From an uncultured bacterium (GTDB lineage Bacteria; Bacillota; Clostridia; Lachnospirales; Lachnospiraceae): a DNA stretch of 38,926 bases. This document shows, one piece after another, positions 25,086 to 32,667 of this stretch. The DNA is taken from positions 1 to 38,926 of the forward strand of contig CAJMQQ010000022.1 of assembly GCA_905215625.1 (NCBI GenBank), in the 5' to 3' direction. The notes below the pieces were generated by a model, which saw only the letters and a list, made by a program, of their open reading frames with translations, was not told the DNA's origin and did no database searches. Both the position numbers and the translations under genes were made by a program. Position 1 is the first letter of the stretch, and each line of letters begins with the position of its first letter.

Positions 25086-25787
25086 TTAAAAATTCCGGAA
25101 TGGAGCCCCCTGCGGTTTTGCTGAAAAGCTCATAACTTCTCCGGTTGCCGGATGGAGAAACATTAACTCCATTGCCCACAATGCCAACGGTTCCCGCCTG
25201 CGCCCCACCGATGTTCCGTTTGTTCCATTTCCATATTTAATGTCTCCCAAAAGAGGAAAACCGTGACCAGCAAATTGAACTCGAATCTGGTGATGGCGTC
25301 CTGTCATAAGCTGAATTTTTACCAGCGACAGCTTCTGTCCGTCAACCTGTTTTGTCCCTATTATTTCATAAGAAAGTTCTGCACGTTTGCTTCCATCCAC
25401 AGACTTATCAACAATTTGTGAATAATTGCTTTTCTCATCTTTCCGCAAAAAATCCACATATTTTCCCGCATTATCCACAGGTTGTCCACAAATTACTGCA
25501 CAATACGTTTTTTTCAACGTTCCGTCTTGTACCTGCTTCGACAAGGCTGCAGCAGCTTTCTGGTTCTTGGCATATACCATTACTCCCCCTACTGGTTTAT
25601 CCAGTCTGTGGATAACTCCTACATAAGGTTCCGGCAGATTTGTGGACATCTTTGTGGATAACCCTGCAATATGTTTGCGAATCTCGCTGACCATATCCGG
25701 TTCAAAGCTGTGGACAGATTGGGATTGTAAACCAGCCGGTTTTACCGGCACAATAATATCTTCATCCTCATATAAGATCGTAAGCAT
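25086..25787 (-). CDS. RluA-family pseudouridine synthase
   Basis: The 233-residue enzyme converts uridine to pseudouridine in rRNA or tRNA. The catalytic motif is VIHRLDKPVGGVMVYAKN (Asp in HRLD). Further family segments are KTYCAVICGQP, IQLMTGRHHQIRVQFAGHGFPLLGD and ALWAMELMFLHP. There is no N-terminal S4 domain. I start at the ATG at 25787 (MLTILYEDED); an ATG at 25832 would add 15 charged residues. The gene contains an unusual cluster of DnaA-box-like sequences. The RNA target cannot be read from sequence. Confidence 0.92.
   Translation of the reverse strand: MLTILYEDEDIIVPVKPAGLQSQSVHSFEPDMVSEIRKHIAGLSTKMSTNLPEPYVGVIHRLDKPVGGVMVYAKNQKAAAALSKQVQDGTLKKTYCAVICGQPVDNAGKYVDFLRKDEKSNYSQIVDKSVDGSKRAELSYEIIGTKQVDGQKLSLVKIQLMTGRHHQIRVQFAGHGFPLLGDIKYGNGTNGTSVGRRREPLALWAMELMFLHPATGEVMSFSAKPQGAPFRNF
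25405..25661. other. Cluster of DnaA-box-like 9-mers inside the rluA-type gene
   Basis: Exact TTATCCACA boxes (either strand) lie at 25471-25479, 25607-25615 and 25653-25661. TTATTCACA, also within the TTATnCACA consensus, is at 25417-25425. Near matches are TTATCAACA (25405-25413) and TTGTCCACA (25482-25490), and outside the span ATATCCACA (25053-25061). Some are explained by coding sense (Ile-His of HRLD, Val-Asp-Asn, Leu-Ser-Thr), but the density is far above chance for a 9-mer. Confidence 0.4.
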
Positions 25788-25818
25788 CTTTTGTTTTCGC
25801 CTTTCTATTTTTTCCCTC

Positions 25819-25846
25819 TTGCATTTTTCCAAAAAAGGTGTATAGT
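25819..25846 (+). promoter_or_regulatory. Promoter of the hemolysin-III gene
   Basis: TTGCAT (25819-25824) and TATAGT (25841-25846) have a 16-base spacer. Confidence 0.5.
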
Positions 25847-25863
25847 ATGTAATATGTTACTAT

Positions 25864-25880
25864 GTAGTATTGAATACTAC
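25864..25880. promoter_or_regulatory. 17-base perfect palindrome, probable operator
   Basis: GTAGTATT-G-AATACTAC is perfectly symmetrical. It lies about 10-27 bases after the predicted transcription start of the hemolysin-III gene, where a bound repressor would block elongation. A weaker inverted repeat, TAGTA/TACTA, lies just upstream. The regulator is unknown. Confidence 0.55.
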
Positions 25881-25914
25881 TTGTTGCCGTCATTAGATTT
25901 TAGGAGGTGTTTTT

Positions 25915-26589
25915 ATGTCAAAGCAAACGATAAAATCCAATCTTTTAAAAATAAAAGATCCTGGCAGCGCGATTACTCATTTTATTGCAATGGCTCTTGC
26001 AATTCTCGCCGCAGGCCCTCTCTTAATAAAAGCGGCAAAAGATCCGGGGCAGTTCCATGTAACCGCTCTGGCAGTCTTTATTGTCAGCATGATCCTGCTG
26101 TATGCAGCCAGTACCACCTACCATACGCTGGATATTTCACCAAAAATCAACCAGATACTGCGCAAGCTGGATCACATGATGATTTTTATTCTGATTGCCG
26201 GAACCTACACCCCGGTATGTATGATTGTATTAGGAGATAAAGTCGGATGGTTCCTGCTGGGACTGGTGTGGACCATTGCCATCGCTGGAATCCTCATAAA
26301 AGCCTGCTGGATTACTTGTCCCAAGTGGTTTTCTTCCCTTTTATATATTGCAATGGGATGGGTATGTGTTCTGGCTTTTACCAGAATCATCCAGGCGCTT
26401 CCTCCAGCCGCATTTGGCTGGCTCCTTGCAGGCGGTATTATCTACACCATTGGCGGAATCATTTATGCGCTTAAACTTCCGCTGTTTAACTCCCGTCACA
26501 AATACTTTGGCTCCCATGAAATTTTCCACTTGTTCGTCATGGGCGGCAGTCTCTGCCACTATATTATGATGTATGAGTTTGTTGCATAA
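25915..26589 (+). CDS. Hemolysin III / PAQR family membrane protein
   Basis: The 224-residue protein has seven predicted helices and the PAQR motifs: STTYHTL, KLDHMMIFILIAGTYTP and, near the C-terminus, SHEIFHLFVMGGSLCHY. The His and Asp residues that bind zinc in the family are present. AGGAGG precedes the ATG. It is a single plus-strand gene whose last 26 bases overlap the convergent GIY-YIG gene. Bacterial members are called hemolysin III but their role is unsettled. Confidence 0.92.
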   Translation: MSKQTIKSNLLKIKDPGSAITHFIAMALAILAAGPLLIKAAKDPGQFHVTALAVFIVSMILLYAASTTYHTLDISPKINQILRKLDHMMIFILIAGTYTPVCMIVLGDKVGWFLLGLVWTIAIAGILIKACWITCPKWFSSLLYIAMGWVCVLAFTRIIQALPPAAFGWLLAGGIIYTIGGIIYALKLPLFNSRHKYFGSHEIFHLFVMGGSLCHYIMMYEFVA

Positions 26590-26818
26590 TAAGCCGCTCT
26601 TTTTGTTCTCTTTTCAGCTTTTTAATCGCCGCTTCCCGGCGCATGGCCTCTGACTTTGTTTCAAATTCTTCATAATAAGCCAGAGCCACCGGCCTGCGGC
26701 TTTTTGTGTATTTTGCCCCATGTCCGCTGTTGTGGGCCTCCAGCCGCTTTTCCAGACAGTTTGTCCACCCGCAGTACAGCGTGCCGTCGGCGCACCGAAG
26801 AATGTAGGTATAATTCAT
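26564..26818 (-). CDS. GIY-YIG domain nuclease family protein (UPF0213 type)
   Basis: The 84-residue protein is essentially one GIY-YIG domain: YTYILRCADGTLYCGWTNCLEKRLEAHNSG, then GAKYTKSRRPVALAYYE and a Lys/Arg-rich helix containing EAMRREAAIKKLKREQK. The catalytic Tyr and Arg positions are retained, and the conserved late Glu lies in EAMRREAAIKK. Members of this short family are common in Firmicutes; the biological role is poorly known. It converges with the hemolysin-III gene. Confidence 0.88.
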   Translation of the reverse strand: MNYTYILRCADGTLYCGWTNCLEKRLEAHNSGHGAKYTKSRRPVALAYYEEFETKSEAMRREAAIKKLKREQKERLIMQQTHTS

Positions 26819-26986
26819 AATCGTATGTCTCTTTCCCAGAATACCTTTTTACTATGTAAACGGTAATATATGCTTTGCAACTGCATAATTACCGCCCAGG
26901 TTTCCCTGTATCTATTATAAAGCACCAGCCGGATGCGCAAGGTGTTTATACTTTATTATATCACACAATTCAGAAACCGTGTATGT

Positions 26987-27385
26987 CTACTGCAATTCCG
27001 TTTTCCAAAAACCATGGAGATTACAGTAAGAATAAACTGCCACTGGCTTATCATCCTCTGCCACCCAGAATTCTGCTTCTGCCGGCTGGTCTGGTTCCAG
27101 CATCCGTCTCTGACATCCCTTTTCTGTTTGAAGATAAATCCACTGGATGCTGTGTTCGCTGCTCATTGGATGGGGATTTTCTCCTACCTTCACACAAACC
27201 CTGTTATCATTTATAGTAACCTGGGGTATATGCTTCTCCTTTGCCCCATCCGTCTCATTAGCCAGCAGCAACCCCATAGGCTGATCGCAGCATTTAAAAT
27301 TTTCCTGATGGGGGCCTCCAATCACCTCTATGATCGCCTGACCATGTTCTCCTACTAAAAATATCGGTTCGCCGTTTGATTTCAT
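26987..27385 (-). CDS. Superoxide reductase (desulfoferrodoxin family)
   Basis: The 132-residue protein reduces superoxide to peroxide in anaerobes. The catalytic iron ligands are all visible: His in KEKHIP, His in NPHPM, His in SEHSIQWI, and Cys plus His in SYCNLHG. The usual N-terminal desulforedoxin site (four Cys) is degenerate: the CxxC pair is missing and only CCDQPM remains. The rubredoxin-like iron is probably absent, as in the Treponema-type enzyme. AGGAGG lies seven bases before the ATG. A 24-codon ORF ends just upstream. Confidence 0.9.
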   Translation of the reverse strand: MKSNGEPIFLVGEHGQAIIEVIGGPHQENFKCCDQPMGLLLANETDGAKEKHIPQVTINDNRVCVKVGENPHPMSSEHSIQWIYLQTEKGCQRRMLEPDQPAEAEFWVAEDDKPVAVYSYCNLHGFWKTELQ

Positions 27386-27399
27386 AATAAATCCTCCTG

Positions 27400-27474
27400 T
27401 CAAATAAGGCGCAGCCAGACATGAAACACCTCATCTTCTGCCTCATGTTTTGGCCCGCCTCCAAGTTGTTTCAT
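27400..27474 (-). CDS. Possible 24-residue small ORF upstream of superoxide reductase
   Basis: An ATG-to-TGA frame encodes MKQLGGGPKHEAEDEVFHVW and four more residues, ending 15 bases before the superoxide reductase start. The ribosome site is weak (AGAAG). It is charged and soluble, with no match that I recognise. It could be a leader peptide, a remnant, or chance. Confidence 0.25.
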   Translation of the reverse strand: MKQLGGGPKHEAEDEVFHVWLRLI

Positions 27475-27520
27475 AAATTTCTTCTACAATATGGTATCTC
27501 CAATTTTCAGGAAAATATCC

Positions 27521-29095
27521 CTATGCCACTTCTTTTACCAGAATCAGCCTGTCGCCCGGCCGGATTTCTTCGTTGCTTAACTCATTCATGGCCATAATAC
27601 TTTCCACGGTAGTATGAAATTTTTTCGCAATTTTCCACAAACTATCTCCTGGCTGGACAATATAACCCACGATTCCGGGCATTTCCTGGAGTTTCTTCAC
27701 ATCTAGAGGCTTTTCTGTCACATCGGTAACCACTGCCTCGCACACTGGCTGAAGCACCAGAATGTCAAATGATGCGGTTCCCTTGATTTCTACGCTGTCT
27801 CCTCCTGCCATGACTGCTGATAATTGTTCCAGCCCCGGCGTAACCTGGTAAACACTGTTTTCCTTTATCCCTATGGCTTCTGCCTCGCAGTGAAACGGCG
27901 CCATACGGACTGCCGACTGAATGGGCGCGGCATCATCGCTGGTCAGATACAGCAGGGAAACTTCTACTGCCCCATCTATCATGAGCTGGTTTTCTCCGAT
28001 CGAAATCTCATCTATTTTTACGGTTCCGCCGCTGTGACAAATCTGCAGAATCCTCTGATTCTGATCCAAGGAAACTTTTTCTGCTATCCGGCATTTACAA
28101 CTGTTTTTTGTAAGAATCTGCTCAAAACAGGCATCTGCTGTGACCGGAATCACTTCCCTGTCTGTTGCATAAAGATCGCTTAAAATCTGTATCTGCTGTT
28201 CCTCATACAGTTTCATATCCAGTTCCAGAACCGCTTCTGCCTCCAGTTCCCGCATTTCTCCGTCATAATCCGGACGGGCTTCCACGTCTTTATGGGCCAG
28301 GCCTACCGTTACTATAGGAATCATGTCCTCATCGGCTCCCGAAATTTCTACTTCCCCTGAAAACGGAATGGTTTCTTCCCACCATTGAACTGGAGTATCG
28401 TCTCCCTCGCCGGAATAAATAACAAATACTTCCAGGCTTCCGTCTATCAGCATTCTCTCGTCCGATGGACGGGCAGAAATGCCGCACAGCCGCATCTCTT
28501 TCCAAAGAAGCTGGCCGATATTTGGCTTGCTGCCAGACAACGTTATCTGTTCCTTGATGCGAAGCGTGTCTTTGTGACAAGCTGCTATCGCCGCAATATC
28601 CATAGTCCGATGTTTGAGACGCAGCTTTTCCATCTGTTCTTCTGACTGGCCGCCTCCTTCCCGGACATCTTCCGCCGCTTCTGACTGGTAGAGACTTTCC
28701 ACCCGAACTTCCAGGGTAACAATGGCTTTCACTCCCAGTTTTCTGGAATTTACCATGCCTGTACTCAAATCCTCCAGTTCTGAACTTAAACTAATGTCGT
28801 CCCGATCTTCCAGTTCAGGCACATTGACCGGTTCTTCAAATGGAATACTTCCTCCTAATGTCTGAAGTCCGCCTTCCGCCCGTCGGTAAAGAACCTGAAA
28901 ATCCAGCCTGCCTTTGATTAAAACCTTTTCCCCCTGGTTTTTAACCGATTCTATCTGGATTTCTCCATTGTCCAGAAGTACCTGATCCATATCGTCCATG
29001 GTATCCGGCACGATAAAGTCATCATCTAACGTCACCTGGGTAGTTGTGTTCCCCTTCCAACGGTTCATCTGTATCTTTTGCCTGATTAGCTCCAT
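27521..29095 (-). CDS. sipL: SipL-like spore coat morphogenesis protein (SPOCS/DUF3794 + LysM)
   Basis: The 524-residue protein has three DUF3794/SPOCS-like regions, about 30-120, 175-270 and 320-440. A C-terminal LysM domain (about 472-518) contains YIVQPGDSLWKIAKKFHTTVESI. This is the layout of Clostridioides difficile SipL, which binds the coat ATPase SpoIVA through LysM and localises the spore coat. It marks the organism as a spore former. The ATG at 29095 has AGGA upstream. It is monocistronic, with a possible sigma-E promoter at 29173-29200. Confidence 0.88.
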   Translation of the reverse strand: MELIRQKIQMNRWKGNTTTQVTLDDDFIVPDTMDDMDQVLLDNGEIQIESVKNQGEKVLIKGRLDFQVLYRRAEGGLQTLGGSIPFEEPVNVPELEDRDDISLSSELEDLSTGMVNSRKLGVKAIVTLEVRVESLYQSEAAEDVREGGGQSEEQMEKLRLKHRTMDIAAIAACHKDTLRIKEQITLSGSKPNIGQLLWKEMRLCGISARPSDERMLIDGSLEVFVIYSGEGDDTPVQWWEETIPFSGEVEISGADEDMIPIVTVGLAHKDVEARPDYDGEMRELEAEAVLELDMKLYEEQQIQILSDLYATDREVIPVTADACFEQILTKNSCKCRIAEKVSLDQNQRILQICHSGGTVKIDEISIGENQLMIDGAVEVSLLYLTSDDAAPIQSAVRMAPFHCEAEAIGIKENSVYQVTPGLEQLSAVMAGGDSVEIKGTASFDILVLQPVCEAVVTDVTEKPLDVKKLQEMPGIVGYIVQPGDSLWKIAKKFHTTVESIMAMNELSNEEIRPGDRLILVKEVA

Positions 29096-29172
29096 ACTTC
29101 CTGCCCGCCTTTCTTTCACAAGATCTCATTTCACACATTGATCCTTAGAAAAATCTATGCAGGCAGGCGGAC

Positions 29173-29200
29173 ATTTATGAAAACAGGCATAAAAATATTC
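29173..29200 (-). promoter_or_regulatory. Possible sigma-E (mother-cell) promoter of sipL
   Basis: GAATATT (29194-29200) and CATAAAT (29173-29179) on the minus strand are 14 bases apart, similar to the sigma-E elements ATATT and CATA-n3-T. The leader would be about 75 bases. The rest of 29096-29318 shows no gene or clear terminator. Confidence 0.35.
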
Positions 29201-29318
29201 AAGCAGACAACACGGTGATTCCGGATATGAAAATGAAGGGCATCGCTCTATCATCTAAGTTTAATGATTTTGCGACACCCTCATAGGATCGGTTTTTATT
29301 CTATAAAATGACTTTCTA

Positions 29319-30260
29319 TTAGGAAACGCAGCATACCACGTCAGCGCCCAGTCTCTGCGCAACCTCCAGCGCAATTTTTACCGCTGGGTATTCCGGTATA
29401 CAGATGTGTGCCTGTGGCAACCGTTCGTTCAGCATCCGTTCTATCTGTCTCCTGATCTGCTGATTCTTTAAAAGTACACTTCCCCAGAAGATCACATTTA
29501 CCGGCTCTTCTGACTGAAGTTCCATTTTTCTGTAGTTGTCCCAGATTAGCTGAAACAACGCTTCCGCCGTCTCCAGCAAAATTTTCTGTGCTGTCATCGA
29601 ACCCTCCGCTGCTGCCTGACTTGCAAGCGGTGCAAGATTGGAAATCGCATTTCTGGTCATGATATTGTGATTCACAAGGTTACTCAATTTCTCCAGATCA
29701 TCTATACCCGTTACCTCATAAAATTTTTTATAAAGAATGTCATCACAGGTACGCTTGTCTAAATGATCCCCTATTGCTTTCACAATGCGCATACCAATAT
29801 TGAAACCACTGCCTTCATCGCTCAGGATATGTCCCCAGCCACCAGTGCGCACTATTCTACCTCTTTTGTCCATACCAAAGGTAATAGAACCAGTACCTGC
29901 TACCAGAATGATGGACGGCGCATCATATGCCTGCAGGAAGATCTCGCAGTCATTGAATACGAAAATCCGCTGCTCTGGAAAGCCCATTTCCGTAAAAAAC
30001 TTCTTGCAGAGTGCACGCAGCGATTCCGAATCAATGCCGCTTGCTGCCACACAAATGCCAGTACAATCCTCCGGCTTAAGTGCATTTTCTTCCAGTATCG
30101 GCAGAACCAGCTCCTGGTATTTGCGCTTTGCACGTTCCTCTCCGCCTGAATGAATACTGCTGCCACCACACTGGTACTCTCCAATGCTTTCGCCGTTTTC
30201 ATACGCCAGCCGTATTCTTCCGGTCGTACCGCCAATGTCTAATCCCGCATAATATTTCAT
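29319..30260 (-). CDS. BadF/BadG-type sugar kinase, probable glucosamine/GlcNAc kinase
   Basis: The 313-residue protein has the ASKHA kinase fold: phosphate-1 loop DIGGTTGR (8-15), NDCE (103-106), phosphate-2 loop AGTGSITFG (121-129) and the BadF-family signature GGWGHILSDEGSG (140-152). Family members include GlcNAc kinase and the Vibrio glucosamine-specific kinase GspK. GGAGG lies six bases before the ATG at 30260. It follows the SIS gene by 13 bases, so one makes a sugar-6-phosphate and the other may consume it. With no deacetylase or hexosaminidase nearby, free glucosamine is the likelier substrate, but GlcNAc is not excluded. Confidence 0.85.
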   Translation of the reverse strand: MKYYAGLDIGGTTGRIRLAYENGESIGEYQCGGSSIHSGGEERAKRKYQELVLPILEENALKPEDCTGICVAASGIDSESLRALCKKFFTEMGFPEQRIFVFNDCEIFLQAYDAPSIILVAGTGSITFGMDKRGRIVRTGGWGHILSDEGSGFNIGMRIVKAIGDHLDKRTCDDILYKKFYEVTGIDDLEKLSNLVNHNIMTRNAISNLAPLASQAAAEGSMTAQKILLETAEALFQLIWDNYRKMELQSEEPVNVIFWGSVLLKNQQIRRQIERMLNERLPQAHICIPEYPAVKIALEVAQRLGADVVCCVS

Positions 30261-30273
30261 ATAAAGCCTCCGC

Positions 30274-31332
30274 TTACATTTTTGTTCCCATAATGGAATA
30301 GAAATTCGCAAATTTCGGGTGGTCACAATCAATGCCCTTCGCCTCAGAGCCGTAGGCGCTGAACACATGGAACACTGGTAAAAGTTCCATAAACAGCGTA
30401 TAATCCCTGTGCGTGCTTTCCAATTGCAGGGTATCTGCCTCGTTGTAATTTTTTACCGTTGCAAGACAGATGTTCTTACATCCCTTTTCCAGCTGAAAAC
30501 GGTTCAATTGTGCCATACGCCCTGCATTTTCTGCATTTGTAGCAACCAAAATGTGATGCAAACCCGGTTCAATGGTGTTTTGCACACCATGCGTGTACTC
30601 CTCCAGTTCCAATGCCTCTACCGGAATGTAAATGGTCTCAAGCAGCTTGAGCGCACCCTCCAGACAGCTTGCATACGCCTGCTCCTCCGCAATGATAAGC
30701 ATAGCGCCCGCCTCTGTAAAGAACGTTTTGTGTGTCTCAAAAAAGTTTTCTGCCACCTTTTGATTCAGCATACCATAAGTAACCGCCTTTGTTAGCTGCG
30801 CGAAAATCTCTGTCCTTTCCGCCTCATCCAGATTCAGTTCCATAGCAAGCATATAAAGCGCCAGCACTGTGCCCGTCATCCCCTTGGTCTTTGGTCCAAC
30901 CACTTCCTCTCCGCAGTCTATGAGCACGTGTCCATCTGCAGCATTTGCAATCTGTGACTCTGCATCTGCAGTCATACCTATCACTGTATATCCATGCAGC
31001 TTCAGCCAATGCAGCGCTTCCATGGTGGTCACACTTTTGCCGGACTGCGACACAGCTACAACCAGACTCTGCTCCGGCGCATAAAATTGCATCTGACTGT
31101 ACAGCTGCGATGGTGTCAGTACCATTGTATGCAATCCACAATATTTTTCCGCAAACACCTTAGCCACACAGCCCGCAATGTAAGAGCTGCCAGAGCCAAA
31201 TACGATCAAGTGCTTTGGCTTTCTTGCCTGTAATTTTCCTGACGTTTCCTCCGTCATTATTAACTTTTCCTGCAGAATACGCTGCCAGCAAACCGCCTGT
31301 TCCACAATGTATTCCTTCATCTGTTTTGCCAT
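30274..31332 (-). CDS. SIS-domain sugar-phosphate deaminase/isomerase (GlmS-C/FrlB-like)
   Basis: The 352-residue protein has two SIS domains like the isomerase half of GlmS, without the glutaminase half. Phosphosugar-binding residues are in GSGSS (46-50) and SQSGKS (95-100). GPKTKGMTGT (146-155) recalls the FrlB fructoselysine-6-phosphate deglycase. EEYTHG (244-249) matches the catalytic Glu-His region of the isomerases. Likely reactions are glucosamine-6-phosphate deamination to fructose-6-phosphate or a related deglycation. GGGAGG precedes the ATG at 31332. It is the first gene of the SIS-kinase pair and diverges from the ROK regulator. Confidence 0.85.
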   Translation of the reverse strand: MAKQMKEYIVEQAVCWQRILQEKLIMTEETSGKLQARKPKHLIVFGSGSSYIAGCVAKVFAEKYCGLHTMVLTPSQLYSQMQFYAPEQSLVVAVSQSGKSVTTMEALHWLKLHGYTVIGMTADAESQIANAADGHVLIDCGEEVVGPKTKGMTGTVLALYMLAMELNLDEAERTEIFAQLTKAVTYGMLNQKVAENFFETHKTFFTEAGAMLIIAEEQAYASCLEGALKLLETIYIPVEALELEEYTHGVQNTIEPGLHHILVATNAENAGRMAQLNRFQLEKGCKNICLATVKNYNEADTLQLESTHRDYTLFMELLPVFHVFSAYGSEAKGIDCDHPKFANFYSIMGTKM

Positions 31333-31391
31333 TCCATTTCCTCCCGCACACATACGTCTATACTTGCTGCGGCCGTATGTTTTCTTTCCAA

Positions 31392-31420
31392 TTGACTATC
31401 TGCAGCCGCTATGCTATGCT
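31392..31420 (+). promoter_or_regulatory. Promoter of the ROK regulator gene
   Basis: TTGACT (31392-31397) and TATGCT (31415-31420) are 17 bases apart. The predicted start near 31427 falls inside the repeated element at 31424-31442, so the gene is probably autoregulated. Confidence 0.65.
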
Positions 31421-31423
31421 TAA

Positions 31424-31442
31424 CTTAAGTTTATTTCGTAAT
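31424..31442 (+). promoter_or_regulatory. Probable ROK operator in the regulator/SIS intergenic region
   Basis: CTTAAGTTTATTTCGTAAT matches 17 of 19 bases of the element at 38833-38851 near the transporter promoter. The TTATTTCG core resembles half-sites of NagC/Mlc-type ROK repressors. It lies in the 153-base region shared by the ROK gene and the divergent SIS-kinase pair. Confidence 0.6.
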
Positions 31443-31485
31443 GTAACAAATCATAGTCCACATCACTTAAAGCAAGGATATATAT

Positions 31486-32643
31486 ATGAATTCTTATCTT
31501 CCGCACTACCTGAAATTCAAAAACACCATGCTGCTATTCAACCTCATCCGCAGCAGGAAGACCATCAGCCGCGGCGAACTTGTGCGCCTAACCGGCATGA
31601 GTTTTCCAACTGTCTTAAAAATCATTGACCAGCTTCTTGCACTTGGCATTATCATTGAACTAGATGAAATCGAATCTAACCGCGGTGCCGGCAGACGCGG
31701 ACATCTGCTCCAGTTCTACCCACAGGCATTTTATGCCATTGGACTTGAATTTGAAGGCAATATGCTGAATGCCGGACTTGTAGACCTGGACGGCACCAGC
31801 CAATATTGCCGCTCTGTCTGTATTTCAGACAGCCACAACATCGAAAACATTGAGCAGGCAATGATTACCGAAATTACCAATCTTCTCGCTACCACCAAAA
31901 ACGAACGCAAACGCGTGATTGGTATCGGCATCAGCCTTCCTGCTGTTGTCGATACCGCCCAGAATACGATCGTCCACATGGATATACACGGCATCACAAA
32001 GCCAATTTTGTTTTCCAACGCCTTCCCAAAACTCAGCGCCAGCTTTACGCTGCCAATCCTGGTCGGAAACGATGTAAACCTTGCTTGTAAAGGCGAAGCA
32101 TTCCTGCGCAAACGCAGTGACGGATATGATAACCTGTTCTTTGTAACACTCAGCACTGGACTCGGCGCCGGCATCATGATTAATGGTAACATCTGGGAAG
32201 GCTCCAACCACAACGCAGGCGAGGTCGGACATATGTTTCTCTGTGACCCGCGCGGTCTGAACTCTGATTCCACAAGTATCGAGAAGCTGATCAATATTGA
32301 AGCACTGTCCAAAAAATTCGGCATCAACTTTTACAGCCCGCAAACGCTCAGCAGCACACAAGTAGAAACTGTATGTGATTACCTTTGCCCTTATCTAAGC
32401 GTGCTGTTGGTCAATCAGGTACATCTTCTGGATATCAATCGCATTGTACTTTCAGGTACCATCACAAATGCGCTTGGTTATACGCTGTTTGAAAAGTTGC
32501 AGGCCATGATCAACGAAAAACTCCGTTATATCCCTGCTACTGTTGAACCTTCCTTGAGCCGCGATGTCGGCATCATCGGCGCTACCGTACATGTGTTTGA
32601 CAATGTGCTTCCGAATATTTTTCAGGAAAAAGGCGAGTCGTAA
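31486..32643 (+). CDS. ROK family transcriptional regulator
   Basis: The 385-residue protein has an N-terminal winged helix-turn-helix (about 27-57, ISRGELVRLTGMSFPTVLKI) and a ROK sugar-kinase-like domain (about 83-380). The latter carries GNDVN (194-198), LSTGLGAGI (222-230) and GEVGH (245-249). The zinc motif CxCGxxGC that normally follows is absent; only Cys253 remains. It probably binds a sugar of the adjacent pathway and represses both sides of the locus. AAGGA lies seven bases before the ATG. Confidence 0.92.
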   Translation: MNSYLPHYLKFKNTMLLFNLIRSRKTISRGELVRLTGMSFPTVLKIIDQLLALGIIIELDEIESNRGAGRRGHLLQFYPQAFYAIGLEFEGNMLNAGLVDLDGTSQYCRSVCISDSHNIENIEQAMITEITNLLATTKNERKRVIGIGISLPAVVDTAQNTIVHMDIHGITKPILFSNAFPKLSASFTLPILVGNDVNLACKGEAFLRKRSDGYDNLFFVTLSTGLGAGIMINGNIWEGSNHNAGEVGHMFLCDPRGLNSDSTSIEKLINIEALSKKFGINFYSPQTLSSTQVETVCDYLCPYLSVLLVNQVHLLDINRIVLSGTITNALGYTLFEKLQAMINEKLRYIPATVEPSLSRDVGIIGATVHVFDNVLPNIFQEKGES

Positions 32644-32654
32644 GACCGCCTTTT
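32628..32654 (+). terminator. Weak terminator after the ROK gene
   Basis: AAAAGGCG (32628-32635) pairs with CGCCTTTT (32647-32654). The stem includes the stop codon in its loop region and ends in a short T-run. It is the only candidate between the convergent ROK and GH9 genes. Confidence 0.5.
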
Positions 32655-32667
32655 CTATGTTTCTGCA

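Noticed and set aside
25000..25179. 60-residue N-terminal extension of the AI-2E permease
   Set aside because: The extension has no family match, and the ATG at 24999 gives the standard length and a ribosome site.
26564..26589. Frameshift or truncation at the hemolysin-III/GIY-YIG overlap
   Set aside because: Both proteins are full length with intact C-terminal motifs; the 26-base convergent overlap is a normal compact arrangement.
31351..31379. Inverted repeat CATACG...CGTATG upstream of the SIS gene
   Set aside because: Six-base arms with a 17-base gap are expected by chance at this scale, and no second copy occurs at the transporter promoter.
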